DNA of 64,000 nucleotides from Pomphorhynchus laevis (GCA_012934845.2 WNNJ02001841.1:1-64000); one strand, 5' to 3'; shown: positions 12,332 to 25,525, counted from the stretch's first letter. Notes: generated from the sequence alone by a model not told the origin. Program-made: numbers and translations.

Positions 12332-13048
12332 AGGAATTTACTTGAGTCTCTACTCTTTGGAAGTGACATTAAAGTTGGTCGCCAAGTTGTCAGTTCGTAA
12401 ACCACTGCCATTTCAGCAAAACTATCTAGTCGATAGCGCAGTGCAGTGGCATTTATTGAATCGTCAAATGAGTTCCAGGATCATGTGTAGGGGACACATC
12501 ACAATATTTTAGTTCTCCATCGGAATGGCTTATTGAAGACATTCACTAAGACATTAATATATTAATAATATTATTAAATAATTTAATAATATTGAAGTAC
12601 TTATTATTTTTATTTATTCTTGAAGCCAGACGCGGCAGAACGGTAGCAAGTACCGTTTCGTCATCACAATGACTCATCAGTGCCAGATCCCTCCCACTAC
12701 TGAATGCAGAGGAGGACTGGCAGACGGCACACGAGTCATGTGTATGAAATAGCATGAAAAGTAAATAATGTGAATTTTCCTGAAATCTTTCCGGTTCTTC
12801 ATGCACATGGCTCGTGCGCCGTCTGCCAGTCCTCCTCTGCATCCAGTAGTGGGAGGGATCTGGTACTGATGAGTCATTGTGATGACGAAACGGTACTTGC
12901 TAACGTTCTTCCGCATCAGGCTTTAATGATAACAACGTATTTCACGCGGATTGGTCTTACTCTCTTTTGAGTTTTATTTATTCATAATTTCTTATATTTG
13001 TGATCATTTAAATATAGATATGATTACCTTGCAATCAATTGAAGACGT
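12332..13048 (+). repeat. Partial copy 2 of the translin 5' flank plus start of exon 1
   Basis: Repeats 9419-10104, including the fold-back, then continues through an ATG at 13018 that encodes MITLQSIEDV, the start of translin exon 1 (MISRQSIEDV in the real exon), before jumping back into flank sequence at 13049. It is therefore a partial promoter/exon-1 duplication directly upstream of the complete gene. Confidence 0.85.
12620..12971. mobile_element. 352-bp fold-back element with hammerhead motifs, copy 2
   Basis: Same element as 9707-10058, with the same 12-bp flanking direct repeat, so it was carried along by duplication of its host sequence rather than inserted separately. The left-arm hammerhead (minus strand, 12633-12685) is intact. 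The right-arm one (plus strand, about 12862-12914) has a changed stem III. Confidence 0.85.
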
Positions 13049-13316
13049 ACAAGTTGTCAGTTCGTAAAGCACTGCCATTACATCAAAACTATCTAGTCGA
13101 TAGCGCTGTGCAGTGGCATTTATTGAATCGTCAAATGGAGTTGCAGGATCATGTGTTGGTGACACGTCACAACTTTTTAGTTATGCATCGGATTGGCTTA
13201 TTGAGGACATTCACTAAGCCATTAATATATTAATAATATTATAAATATAATATTGAAATACTTATTATTTTTATTTATTCATAATTTCTTATATTCGTGA
13301 TCATTTAAATATAGAT
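13049..13316 (+). promoter_or_regulatory. Translin 5' flank (putative promoter region)
   Basis: AT-rich 268 bases directly before the translin start codon, present three times in the window. No TATA box or other site can be assigned with confidence; the call rests on position only. Confidence 0.4.
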
Positions 13317-16300
13317 ATGATTAGCAGGCAATCAATTGAAGACGTATTTGCAACTTACAATGAGATTATTGAAAGACAGTCAGACATAGTTGATGTAAAT
13401 AAGTCGTTGTTTTAATGTTGAAGCAGTCAAATTTTTTAGAAGATTAAAGATCAAGTTACTGTGTTTTACAAAGAATTGAACATATTACAATCTCACTTTC
13501 AAAGAATACATACGGCATCTGACAGGAACGATAAAAGTAAGCTTTAATCAATTGATTATTTGCGAAAAATGATTTTGCCCGATATTTGAATTAAAATTAT
13601 ATTTTTTTATTACCATTAGAGAAATATGTCTGTTCATTGTATAACCAAGACGATTTTACCAGTTTATTTGTAGATTTTGTAATTTGTAATAAATGTAATA
13701 TAACATTTATTTAATTAAAAAATTATTTTGTTTTTTTTAAATCATTTTATCTCATCTCAGGCAATGAGATCTTTGTCGAAACAAAATGATAAAGAAACCA
13801 TAACTTATCTTCAGTTGCCCTTTTCGGGGACGAAGCGGGACTTCCAAATTAAGAAGAGGGTTCATAAGGCTGGTAACAACGTAGGGAAGCAAATTAGGAC
13901 TTATTATAAATGCCTACCACGTCTGTCTGGTTTTTTCAAACGCAAAGCTAATAAAAACGGTATGCGTTGTGTAAATTCGATACCCTGTCGAGATTGTGAC
14001 CACAAATATGCTGGTCAAACGGGTGAAAAGCTGGACACACGTGTAGGACAGCACCGTCGGTATATAAAAACGGCCAACTCATCATCAGCTGTCTTCAATC
14101 GATGCAAGAACAGTGATCACATATTTGATTTTGATGGTGTTGAAGTTCTTTGCCAAGAGACGAATAAGAAAATTAGAACAATTAAGGAAGCCCTTTTCTT
14201 AAGACAAGAATGTGGCAAAGTCTTTGAAGGGATTAAAGCAGACGATATTTTGAGATTGCCACAATACGGTTTGCAGTTTGAATAAACATGTAGTTTTTGG
14301 ATTGATTTGTATTTTGATTTGATTTTGTTTTATATGGTGTTTTATTCCTTAGTGTTTTATCTTTTTTATTCGTGTTTTATTATTGTAATGCTTTTTAGCC
14401 AATTTTTATCCAATTGAACTTCAATACTTGTGTTTTGTAATTTTCGGTAAAAAGTTTCTTTGATGTTTTTGTTGTAAGTGTATATGTGTTGTGTAGTTGT
14501 GATTTTACTGTTTGAATTTTTCATTTTTTTTGTCTGAAGAAGGTCGCTAGGAGCGACTGAAAATTTGTGAAATTTTTCAAATAAATTCCTTACCTTGCAA
14601 TTCTTGAACATTTATTTAATTATAAATATATTAATATAAGATAATATTAATAGTATGTTGACTAGATAGATAAACCGTTTGTAGATGGCTTCTTAGGCTG
14701 AAAATGTATTATTTGTATATAACGATAGCTTTGATTGTCTTGCAAATCATATGCCGTCATTGATAGAGTACCTCATTGCCATCATTGTTAGGGAATCTCA
14801 TTTTCGTCATTATTACTAATCTAATATGCATCATTAGAATTTCCATTGATATCTGATTGAGCTGAGAGAATAGATTTGGAATTGATATTAATAATAAAGA
14901 TTTTCCTATAAATAATACAAGGTATTTAATAATAGTCAATGATAATTAAGAAGACAAAATCACAGCAGAAAAAAATATATATGATCAGTCAGTAGAGTCT
15001 TCACTCTTAATGGTCTTGGGTTTAGTGAGATCTGAGCTCTCCAACTTATCCAACTCGCCGCCTTACGACTAAACCACACGGTGTCTTTCACACCACACAC
15101 CCCAAAGAGTCCAATCGAGGCGGGCTTTACTGGATAAACGAGAGACGAGCAGCTTAAGAAACCTTAGCCTTTGCTCTGATGTACGTTGTTTAAAAAAGAA
15201 GACTAATCCAGAGATAGCCCAAGTACTCCAAAGGCGCACTTGAGCTTTCTCTTTCAATGACATATGATGGGCCCGTTTTAGGGCTGACCTAGCTCTCTTC
15301 AGGATCCTTTTAAGTCTACCCAATTCAGTTTTCGCCGACCAGATCACCGTAACGGTCAACCGCAGGTATTTTACTCTACTGGTGAAGACAGGGAGGGGTT
15401 GACTAGTTAAAATGGAGAAGATTGCTGAGAGTACTAATCCCTTAAGTTTTTGCTTTGTTGCAGGGCACCATGAAATAAAACCTTCTGCAATTTGTCGGAG
15501 TTTAAAATAAGATTGGACTTGGGTAACTGGTCTCTTTATCTTAAAAAGAATCGGCTGATGTCCGAGACTACGTCTTTTTACCTGCCTCCAGAGAACAGGG
15601 ATGTGGTATCATCAGCGTATTTCACTAGACGTTGTTCGCGTTTTAATTTTTTAAAGAGTTCAATAGAGGCAGCAATAAATAATATTGTAGAAATAGGAGA
15701 GCCTTGATGCACATCCGCAATAGAGTAGAACTGACGCGCATCAGGTTCATCGTCGTAAAAGAATCGCTTGTTGTACAGCAGTATCTCCACTCTGTTAACA
15801 ATTCTCACAGGCAACCCAAGGGACCTGAGAGAAGAGATAACAAAGGGAATGGAGATGCGGTCAAATGCAGCAGAAAAATCAAGGAATACAGGCACAGCAA
15901 GTTGATGACTATAAACCTGACATAACTGATACACTTCACCTATTGCTGAATAGTCTGAACGACCTTTGACATACCCATGGAAACCTAGTGTGATTAAATT
16001 ACGCCTACTTAGATGATCGCAGATTTTACGCGCAAGCGCTTTTTCGTAAATCGACACGAGGGTATTCTGAACCGAAATGGGCCGCAGGTCTTTAGGACAA
16101 GACACCGGATTTATTTTGTGAATAAAAACACGTCTACTGTTGTTGATGCCGGCCATATCGGAATGGGAGGCTAAAATCATTCTGATGGCTACTTCCCTTT
16201 CTTTGTTCGGCTGTTAAAAGCTGACAGGCACGAGAAGTGTCTGTCAGCGTTTGACGGTGGTTTGACGGTGGTTCTGTCTGACGATGATTTTTGAATAAGA

Positions 16301-19300
16301 TAGCCACGCCTTGCTCCGCGGAGTGTTGTATTAATTCAACGACCAGTTCTGTCGTTGAAATCAAGCACCATGTTGTAACTGCTATCTATAATCCTATTCA
16401 AGAGGTCACGGTTCTTGTGAATCTCACCTGGACGGATGTAAACATTGGCTAGATTAAGGCGTTTACCATTCTTACACAGTGATGTAACTTAGCAAGACAG
16501 GACTGGACAAGAATAGTTGAATAGAAGAGAAGATCTTAAGGAGCATTAAACTAGGGTAAACATACCTTGAGATTAAGAGGGGTGAGGAGGGGTTATGTAC
16601 GGAGTATATTAGGAGCAAATGTGCTTAGGGATGAATCGAGTACTATGCTGGGGGAGTCGAATACACCGCAGCTTTTGAATGACTATAATATCCACCGAAG
16701 GATATTCAGTGAAAAAGGCTCACGAGTACTCTGCATTGTGTTAGGTTTGCTGGTTGGGATTGCCTTTAGCTAGACGGAACCAAGGGCGGAAGGGTTGCCC
16801 ACTCTGTTACTAGCGCCTTTTAGAGTAGGCGCTTGCCCACGGGCATTATCTTAATTTCATTTCGCTAAGGATACTCCTTTTATTGGAATCTAGTAACTGA
16901 ATAATGTCCTTATCCATCATCCTGGAAGCTGCGACCCAGGCTGAATCAGTAGACTGTTTTGCATATTTTGGAGCTTGGCTCATGTAAGTTCTTCTATAGC
17001 TTTTGAAATAATTACACTTCCGGAACCATGTGGGATGATCACCTTTACAATTCGAGCAGACAGGGGAGCCTCGCATTTCGTCTCCTTCTGAATGCTAACA
17101 CAACAGTCAGAGCTACAGACTCCACAAATTTTCGGGGTAGTGCATGTATACCCTTAATGTCACCACTGATGACATGAATTGCTGTGGGGGGTAGGTCATG
17201 TTATCTTATAAGATCGAAAATCTCAGGTTGTACCCTACGAACGGGTTGTATGCAGGAATGTCTAGAATCTCAGCATGGCCGGAGTCTTAGCATGGCCTGT
17301 TAACTCTCACCTAATGTGCTAATATATTGTAGTATTAAAGTCCAAGTTAATATGTTCAACGAATACACAATACAGATGTAATGAAGTAAAAATAAATGTA
17401 TTAAATTACAGAGAAACGTCAAGTATGGATAATTTAAAACACAACGCTTCCTTATCATGACATCGCTTTTTTTCCGCAACAAAAATGTTGGTATTTTTAA
17501 GTTTAAATATCGGTAAGTGACGTGTCTATAAATATATGCAGAATAAATAACAATTTAATTTAGAATCGATCAAAATTTATAGCTATTAATCAATAAAATT
17601 TGAGAATATATAGATAATTACAAAGTCATAAGCAATCACAAATGCCTTATTCATACAAATCAATTCACCTAAGAATGTAATTTAGTAAATTATGAAAACG
17701 ACTGATTAAAAATGCATTTTTTTTAATTTAGCCTCAATTCAAATCCTGTTTGTATTTTTAATAGGTTTATTTCAAGAACTCGAGCAGAAATTGCCACTAT
17801 TTTCCAGTATTCTTAAAAATATCAGTGAAGCTATCCCTGATAATTCAATAAATACGTAAGTTTAAAGTTGTGTTTGACTACCGCAAACAATATTGTGATG
17901 CCTGATGGTTTAATTTATCTGAAAAATAGTATAATAATTTAGAAATATTCATTAGCCACTTAATCTTTTAGTGGACGCAAAATTCAAATAATAAAATATA
18001 TAAGATACGCATAATAGTTGACCAATGCTAATTTGACATAGTATCAGTCTCGGTTAGTTACAGTATTGACATGTATGATGAAGCTGTACATTCTGGTTGT
18101 CGACGGAATCTGCATCGACACGACTGACTAGGTTGGTGAACCGGTATTGCGAATCCGCAAAAGTTTGCATGGCAACTGTGTAATGTGGATTTTCTCCAAA
18201 CCATAAAGCGCTTTTTGTAATATTGATTGCCCAAATTAATTGATTAAATGTCGTTACCAATAATGTATAAATTGGATTGTAACACGTATTAATAACATCG
18301 TCACCGCAATTAATAACGTCGTTGTTGATATTGATATGTCGCGATCAATCTTATATAAGGATCCATGTAAGGTTCAGCAATATATGTTATATATATTAAG
18401 TATAAATTCAATTTATTAGTTACTTCCGGTTAGGATCACGCTATGATATAACATCGTAATATATACACGAAATATTATTATAGGTCTCTACCAACAAAAA
18501 ACAGAGATTAATTCTTCAATTAATGGTTCGTTAATTAAAAATTCATTGTTTTAACAAAAGTTTTTAAAATTTCATAAATAAACCGTTTAAAACGTTCAAT
18601 TTTGAACGTTTTTTTTAAATCAATTTTGAACATTTTTCTATTTTTTCTAATTTTGTTTTCGTGCACTACCCCCTATTTAAATTATTAATGTACCTTGTTG
18701 TGTGATATCAAATTAATTAAATTGAAAAATAACCATTTTGATCAATTAAAATGTGATTAATTCTGATGATCAAACTATTTCAGCCTTAAAAACATCGAAA
18801 ATTCACATATTATTTGCAATTTTCAATGCTTATTTATGATAATTACTCGTTTCATAGATCGTTACGAGATCGCTATTATTTATATGTCGCTGCATCGTTA
18901 TTTAAGGACATCGCTACATTTATTTTTTTTAATTATTAAAAAGTAATTTACATCTTCGTATTTTAATTAGCTAATTTAGAAAACTTGTTTTGTTTTTTAA
19001 ACAGTTACAGAGACCTTTGGCGAAATGCTGTCCAACAGTTAATTTGTCTTATGGTACTAAGTGAATTTCTAATTGATTGTCAATTAATTACTCACGTAGA
19101 AATTTGTAAAAGATTACAGGGTAAGAGAATTTTACAATTTGATCAAATTGCTAATAAATTTATGTTTTAAATAGTTTCAACAGATACGCGTGATTTTCAT
19201 ATTGACATTGAAGATTATCTGTGTGGATTGCTATTCGCCGGCAATGAACTATCGCGCTTAGCGATAAATTCAGTAACTGCCGGGGATCTACAGCGACCCA

Positions 19301-19470
19301 AGCAAATTCACGAATTTCTCGATAAAATAAGCACTGGATTTAGGTTATTGACATTGCGAAATGATTTTCTTCGTCGAAAGTTTGATGGTCTAAAATATGA
19401 CCTTAAGAAGGTCGAAGAAGTATTGTATGATTTAGCATTGAAGAATGCAAGTTGTAGTTTGATCGAATGA
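13317..19470 (+). CDS. tsn: Translin, complete gene (5 exons)
   Basis: Exons: 13317-13394, 13440-13536, 17765-17855, 19005-19120 and 19175-19470. All have GT/AG borders and consistent phases (0, 1, 2, 1), giving about 225 residues against 228 in human translin. The N-terminus (SIEDVFATYNEIIERQSDIV) aligns with the family's SVSEIFVELQGFLAAEQDI, and the C-terminal half carries ELSRLAINSVTAGD and FDGLKYDLKKVEEVLYDL. It is expected to assemble into the translin/TRAX (C3PO) complex in the cytoplasm. Introns 1 and 4 are 45 and 54 bases; intron 2 is 4.2 kb and holds a PLE endonuclease and a LINE, and intron 3 is 1.15 kb. No defect is seen in the frame. Exon 1 start is chosen because it is the first ATG in frame and lies right after the repeated flank. 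Confidence 0.92.
13728..14285 (+). mobile_element. Penelope-like element 3' part: GIY-YIG endonuclease
   Basis: A 185-codon open frame inside translin intron 2. It contains CVNSIPCRDCDHKYAGQTG and then LDTRVGQHRR, which is the CX2C-plus-GIY-YIG arrangement seen at the C-terminus of Penelope-like retroelements. PLEs use the endonuclease to nick the target for reverse transcription. No reverse-transcriptase domain is visible upstream (13537-13727), so the element is 5'-truncated, but the endonuclease frame itself is intact up to its stop codon. The sequence after the stop carries a hammerhead-like hairpin, as expected for PLE ends. Confidence 0.8.
14290..15000. other. Translin intron 2: PLE 3' tail and AT-rich DNA
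   Basis: PLE 3' untranslated sequence to about 14620, then AT-rich sequence without a recognisable gene up to the LINE at about 15000. Confidence 0.5.
14534..14606 (+). ncRNA. Degenerate hammerhead-like hairpin at PLE 3' end
   Basis: CTGAAGA (14534-14540; the core allows any base at the seventh hammerhead position) is followed by a 6-bp stem GTCGCT/AGCGAC with loop AGG, then GAAA (14559-14562) and a possible stem III ATTTG/CAAAT. One unpaired G near stem II and a poor stem I make activity doubtful. Confidence 0.45.
15000..17250 (-). mobile_element. LINE-A copy 3 (more diverged), inside translin intron 2
   Basis: Minus-strand LINE. RT domain 16180 down to 15069 (LDFSAAFDRISIPF, then a changed motif B VHQGSPISTILF, then KYADDT as motif C), EN remnants about 16640-16780, and ORF1 with a zinc knuckle (CSNCKGDHPTWFRKC) at 16846-17076 continuing to about 17250. 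It is diverged from copies 1 and 2 and has numerous frame breaks. Its right part is repeated at the window start. Confidence 0.82.
17856..19004. other. Translin intron 3 (copy B)
   Basis: Twin of 812-1959, AT-rich. It includes the same unrecognised minus-strand frame at 18054-18260. Confidence 0.5.
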
Positions 19471-20275
19471 ATATGATGGCATTGTATCAACAAACATCTT
19501 TGGTCATTGTTAACATGTTCTCAATTTGATTGGATTTTTTGTTATAAAAATGTCTCCTTAATTTTGATATTTTTATATTATATATTATATTATTTATAAC
19601 TTTAAATTATTTTTAAATTATAACTAAATTATCAAAATTAAATTATTAAATAATAAATAATTATAAATAATTATTATAAGATTTTATATAACTTATATCA
19701 AGTTAATTTAAATTAAAATTTAAGATAAAAGTCATTTCAATGAATTGACTAATAAATAACAGGCGATGTATCAAAATAAGAAATAGAGGTCATCAGGAAG
19801 AACTGATTTCTTTACTTTTTTAATTTTTATAAAGCTATATTTGATTTTATATTTTAATTTTCTGCCTTTAATCTTTGCAAGCAAAGTATAAGCGACGTGA
19901 GCATCAAAAACAGCTAACTCTAATAGCATTCACAGAACATCCAGCCAAATCCAAATCTTACTTTTCACCTGATCCATTATATATTAATCAGTACCTAAAT
20001 AACTTCCGAGAACTTTAATTCCGTTGTGTGTAATATTTATCTTTTCATCACTAAAATCTTTCTAATTATCTATTGTTCAGTAATGCATAAACGAAAGAAA
20101 CTAACTGTTTCTTTAGCAAAAACCAAAAAATTCGCAATCCGTTATTTTCAGATCTTTATAGGCGCGCACCACGAACCAGTGCAATGCACGAAACGTTGTG
20201 ACATCAAAGCATCAATACCGCAAAACAATGTGCGACGTTTATCTCCGCACAGTTATGGCTGATCACTATTACTTC
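19471..20275. other. Downstream of complete translin; AT-rich
   Basis: Copy of 2426-3229. Nothing recognisable except the dispersed repeat end near 19735-19805. Confidence 0.5.
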
Positions 20276-23200
20276 TTCCTCACCATCTCTTCTTCGAATC
20301 GAATTGGTGGTTACCTTATCATTGAACCTCTTCTAAGTACCGGTTCATCGTTTCTCTGAATATTATTATCACCTCTTGAATCTTCTCCTATCACCACTTG
20401 TTCATTTGTGGCTTCGATGCCATTTTCGTCGTTTTCATGTGATATAGGATTTGCACTTGATGTCTTCTCAGATGATTCCTTAGTCACTAGAAGTCGGTAA
20501 GTCCTTGGTTTGTTGAAGAATGCTCTTGTACACTTTCCGTTCTCAGCCGCAGATTACTTGCATGTCTTCTTCTTAAGTCTGAATCGGTCCAAACCCTATA
20601 AGACGATCAACAATTTCGTCTCTCGACGTTTGCTGAATTCCACTTGCCACTTATAGAATGGTGAAGCCAACCGGGTTGATGCTGCTTAAAATCTCGATTT
20701 TGCTTTGGAATCCCATTTTACCTTCTGGATGTTGCTCGTAGTACTAGTCCTGCCTTGACATGTTGGTTTCAGGCGATCGAAAAATGTCATCAACTTGCGA
20801 CCATACATCACTTCTGATGGTGTTTTCCCTGTCGTTGAATGTGGGATATTCCTATATTATAGCAAGAATTGGTTGATTGCTAACGGCAAATTTGTTTGCT
20901 CTATGTTCCATGGTATTCGTCTTTTAAATATTCCAATAAATCTCTCCACCAGCCAATTGGTTTGAGGATGATAGAGTGAAGTTTGTATGTGTCGGATGGC
21001 ATTAGCATAACAAAAATTGCTGAATTCATGTAATTGAAAAGGAGGACCATTGTCCGACACTATTTCTGCCGAAACTTTCATTCTTGCAAAGATATCTCTT
21101 AGTTTTTCCAGGTTGTTTAGTGCAGACGTGGAATTAACTGGTATAATTTCTGGCCAATTACGGTGTGCATCGATTATAACCAAATACATTCTATTGTTTA
21201 TCGGCCTAGAAAAATCAATATGGATCCGGTGCCATACCTGTATCGGTAAATCCCAGGAATAGAGTGGCTAATTGGGTGGCTTGGGTTGATTGCGTTGACA
21301 GTGTTCACATGATCCCACGAATTTCTCTCTGTCATCTTCCAAATGTCGCCACCGTATATATAATCGTGCAAGTGCAAGTGCTTTCATTGATTCAATGCAT
21401 GGATGTCCAGCGTGAAGTGTTGCCAATACGCTCGTCCGCAGTTTCTTTTGGTACTACAATTCTCTGTAGCCATTAAAGAATATCGTCCTCCACAGATAGT
21501 TCAGACCGGCGATTACTGTAAGGTAATGTTTCTTGATCAATTTGATTTGGCCAGCCACTGCGAATATATCGTTTTATCTTCAATATTTTATTATCTCGAA
21601 GATACGAATTTCGTAGTGGTTCGAAGGTAATGCACACCGATCTGAGATCCGGAGATTTCAACAAGTGGACTTCATCATCTGATGACATCAAATTGGTGTC
21701 TTGCATCGGAAGACGTGACGTGACAAAGCATCCGGAATGGTGTTACGTTTTCATGTGATGTGACGAATATCATATCTCTTTTGAGATAAAATAATAGCTC
21801 ATCTCACCAACCTCTGGTGGCACATTTTCCCATAGTTTATGTTGTTTCCAAATATATGTTGTAAGGGCTTGTGATCAATCAGGGATCTTTTTTGATTAAA
21901 TGATGCTTCATGGTCTTTCGTTTATGACCAAATGTCTTTACGACCAATAAGTTAGTATAAGGAAGAACATTTTGTCTGTAGTCCTGGCACGAAACGATCT
22001 AGGAAGTTTCGAGTTCTAAAAAACGTTCACAGTTCGGCTTTATAAATTGGGGTTGCCAATTTCACAATTGCTTCAATTATTTTCTTGGAAGGTTTTATTT
22101 TGTCATTATGGAATGTGTGACCCAGAAAGTCAACTTGGTCTTGCAAACAAATACTTCTCGGACTTTACCTTGATGCCTGCCTCTCTCAGACGCACAAATA
22201 CACTGGTCAAATTTTGCAAGTGATTTATTCTTGATCCTTCCGATATTATAATATCATCCAAATACACTACGGTCATTGGTATTTCGTGCAACACTTGATC
22301 AATATACCTTTGAAATATAACAGGGTCGAACAAATTCCGAACGACAGACTAGTGTAACGATATAGTCCAATATGCGTGGATACCACAAGAAACTTGCGAG
22401 ATTCCGGCTCGACTTGTAATTGAAGGTACGCTTATCTTAAGTCGATTATAGAATATTGAACGCCACCAGCGATATTTGCATTGATATCTTTAAACGTTGG
22501 GAGATTGCACGGATCAATTGACCGGTAAGAATTCACTGTAACTTTGAAGTCACCGCATATTCTGACTCCCCCTACTAGTTTTCGGACCACAACCAACAGT
22601 AAAGCACACTCTACATGTTTATTAGCACTTTTAATCGGTTCCATAATCCCTTCTATTACTTTTCGTTTGATTTGTTCTTCAATATGTTCCTTCAACCCGA
22701 ACGAACCACGTCGACTGTCTTAGTATCTTGGAATTGCATTGTTTTTTTAAATAAAGCTTGACCATAAAATTTCGAGCTCACCCCCGCATATTCTCAAATA
22801 ACTCGTGTTGACTTTCCAATATATGTATGAGATCCACATTTTTTACTACTCATGATGAAATAGATGCGCACGGTGTATTATCTACTATTAATTGATATCT
22901 TATACACTCGGGCCACTCTATTCTGCATGCGGTGATCCATGTTCTAACAAAAATGGACCGAGATTGAATGTCGACTACAACAGCGTCATGTTTGCGTACT
23001 TGATTTTGACATGTAACTGTTACGGTGCATGCTCTGAGAAGAATAATTTCATGATTGTCATAGGTAGCTAGTTTTGTTGCAAAACGTAAAGTTGGCCTGC
23101 CGATCGTTCTCCATATACTGATTGGTAGCACATTAACGGACGCGCCTGTATCATATTCCATATAAATATGTTTACCACTGATTTCTACGTTGATAATTGG

Positions 23201-24325
23201 AATTCCAACTTGATTTATAGCATTTATACCATTCAGTGTTTTCTTTTCAAAAATCGATTTTGTGAATTGTGTGTCCTTTCTTCAAGCTCATTTACCGATG
23301 ATCGTCTGCATCGAATCGCGAAATATCCCAGAATTTTACATCGTATGCATCGTTGCATACTGGCAGGACAATCATGTTCCTTCCGATGATTTCGGTCGCA
23401 ACGTTTACACTGTATGCCATGCCATCGTCGTGAATTATCAGTCTGTTTTTCTTTTGAAAACTTTTTTTGACCGCATCGAGTTGTTCTATTTTAATCGAGG
23501 CTGACTGTGGGTTGTCATAATATAATGGTAAATCTGTTTTATGAATACTCATGATATCAAATTGCCTCGCTGTCGTTTGCATCAATTCGTATGTACTCCA
23601 ATCCGGATAACGTCGTCTAATGAATGATTAGTTATTTGTAATACCGCATTACGAACATATTGATGTGGTGTAAGTGTGACAATCACATCTAGAATTCTTT
23701 CATCAATAGCATGTCGTTCATTTGTAATTTGAGGCTGATAGAAGTCACAAAATCGTGATTTGCCTCGTAACTGCACAATCAAATCAGCGTAACTCTGTCC
23801 TGATTTCATTCGTGTTTGATTGAAATTGTAACGAGCTGATACTACATGAGCGGTTTTCTTAAAATGTTCATTAAATGTTGCTACTATGTCGGTATATGAC
23901 ATTATGCTGATATCATTTCCCCCTGTCATATTCATTATCAAATGATATATTGCAGGCCCAATCCATGACAAAAATAATTGTTTTTTTTCTTTACTTCGTC
24001 CGTCACTCAGTGGGCTCGAAATTGTTGTTGAAGCTGTTCGTGATATTCACTGCATTCTTCCTCCGTTTCAATATATGCTCTGAATGTCGGAACAGTTTAT
24101 GCTTGACCGTAAGAGTTGTGTGTTGAAAGTAGTCGGACATTAACTTGAACCATTGTTGCTGTTGATCCATGATTTGTTGAATTTGAACCCTGCTTGCACC
24201 CTCGTCGCCAGTTGTTCCGTAATGCATAAATGAAATAATAATAAAGATTTTATTTAATCACAAAAACATAAATGAGAGAAAAAAAGAGTAATAACAGTCA
24301 GTTAAGAGTGACAGTTAAAGACAGA
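20276..24325 (-). mobile_element. Ty3/gypsy (Mag-like) LTR retrotransposon fossil, copy B
   Basis: Duplicate of the element at 3230-7255. Parts from right to left: LTR-like remnant about 24220-24325, gag 23292-24100, protease (DTGAS) 22850-23161, reverse transcriptase 22130-22695 with the YLDD box, integrase 20857-21189. It is broken, with many breaks, and differs from copy A by scattered changes and in its internal arrangement. Both copies descend from a single insertion that was duplicated with its surroundings. Confidence 0.85.
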
Positions 24326-24329
24326 ATCC

Positions 24330-25525
24330 ACAGTTCATTTCTTTCTTGCAGTCTTCCCTTTGTTCATGGCCTCAAATCCACGGGGATCTGAGCCCCCCCC
24401 AACCGATCAAACACGCCGCCTTCCGACTGAACCACCCGGGGTCTTTTACCCCCTGAAGAATCCAATCGTCGCGGACTATGCTGGGTAAACGAGAGATGAG
24501 GAGCTTAAGAAACCTTAGCGTTTGTTCTGGGGGACGTCTTCTTGAGAAGAAGACTAGTCCCGAGATAGCCTAGGTACCCCAAATGCGCACCTGGGTTTTC
24601 CCTTTCAATGACAAATGCTAAGCCCGTTTCAGAGCCCACCTAGCTTTCTTCAGGATACGTTTAAATCTATCCAGGTCAGCTTTCACCGACCAGTTCAGCG
24701 TAACGGTGAACCCCAGGTATTTTACTCGACTTGAGAAGGTGGGGAGTGGTTCAGAGGCAAATGTGGAGGAGAGTGCAGAGAGTGCTAATCTCTTAAGTTT
24801 TTTCTTTGTTGCAGTGGTGCCTTGAAAGACAACCGCCTGCGATTTGGCAGAGTTTAAAATGAGATTGGATACCGGTAACTGGTCTTTTAATCTTAAAAAG
24901 AAGCGGCTGATGTCAGAAACTACGTCTTTGCACCCGTGGCCAGAGAACAGGGCTGTAGTGTCATCAGCATAAACCACAAGACCTTGTTCGCGTGTAAATA
25001 TTTTGAATAGATTAATGGAGGCAGCAAGATATAAGATAGAAGAAAGAGGTGAACCTTGAGGCACACCCGTAATAGGGTAGAACTGACGCGCATCAGGGTC
25101 GTCTTCATAATAAAACCGCTTGGTGTACAGCAGGATCTCCACCTTGTTCACAATTCTCGCAGGCAACCCGATAGACCTGAGAGAAGACATCACAAAAGGA
25201 ATAGAGATGCGGTCAAATGCAGCAGTAAAGTCAAGGAAAATAGCCACAACTAGGCGATGGCTATTCTCCCGACAAAACTGCTCCACCTCACCTACTACTG
25301 AATGGACCGAGCGACCTTTGACGAACCCATGAAAACCTGGAGGATCAAATTACGCCTATTTAATTGGTCGCGAATTTTACGCGCAAGCGCTTTTTCGTAA
25401 ATCGACACCAGGGAATTTCGAATCGAAATGGGTCGCAGGTCTTTAGGACATGAACAGGATTTTTTCTTAGGGAAAAAACCCGCTTACTAATATTGATGCC
25501 TGCTACATCGGATGGGGAGGCTAAA
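24330..25525 (-). mobile_element. LINE-A copy 4, RT domain (duplicate of copy 1)
   Basis: Best preserved LINE-A reverse transcriptase: an uninterrupted 222-codon frame at 24618-25286 with FLDFTAAFD (A), GVPQGSPLSSILY (B), VVYADDTTALF (C) and VKYLGFTVTLNW (E-like). It is 5'-truncated at 25525, where the segmental duplication also ends. Confidence 0.88.

Larger units (their letters stand above)
17044..25525. repeat. Segmental duplication, copy B
   Basis: Second copy of the block at 1-8457. Coding exons 3-5 of translin are identical in the two copies, while the gypsy element inside differs at scattered places. Copy B joins on its left to LINE ORF1 and, further left, to translin exons 1-2, so it supplies the 3' half of a complete gene. 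LINE sequence lies at both boundaries, which would suit ectopic recombination between LINE copies; that is inference. Confidence 0.93.
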
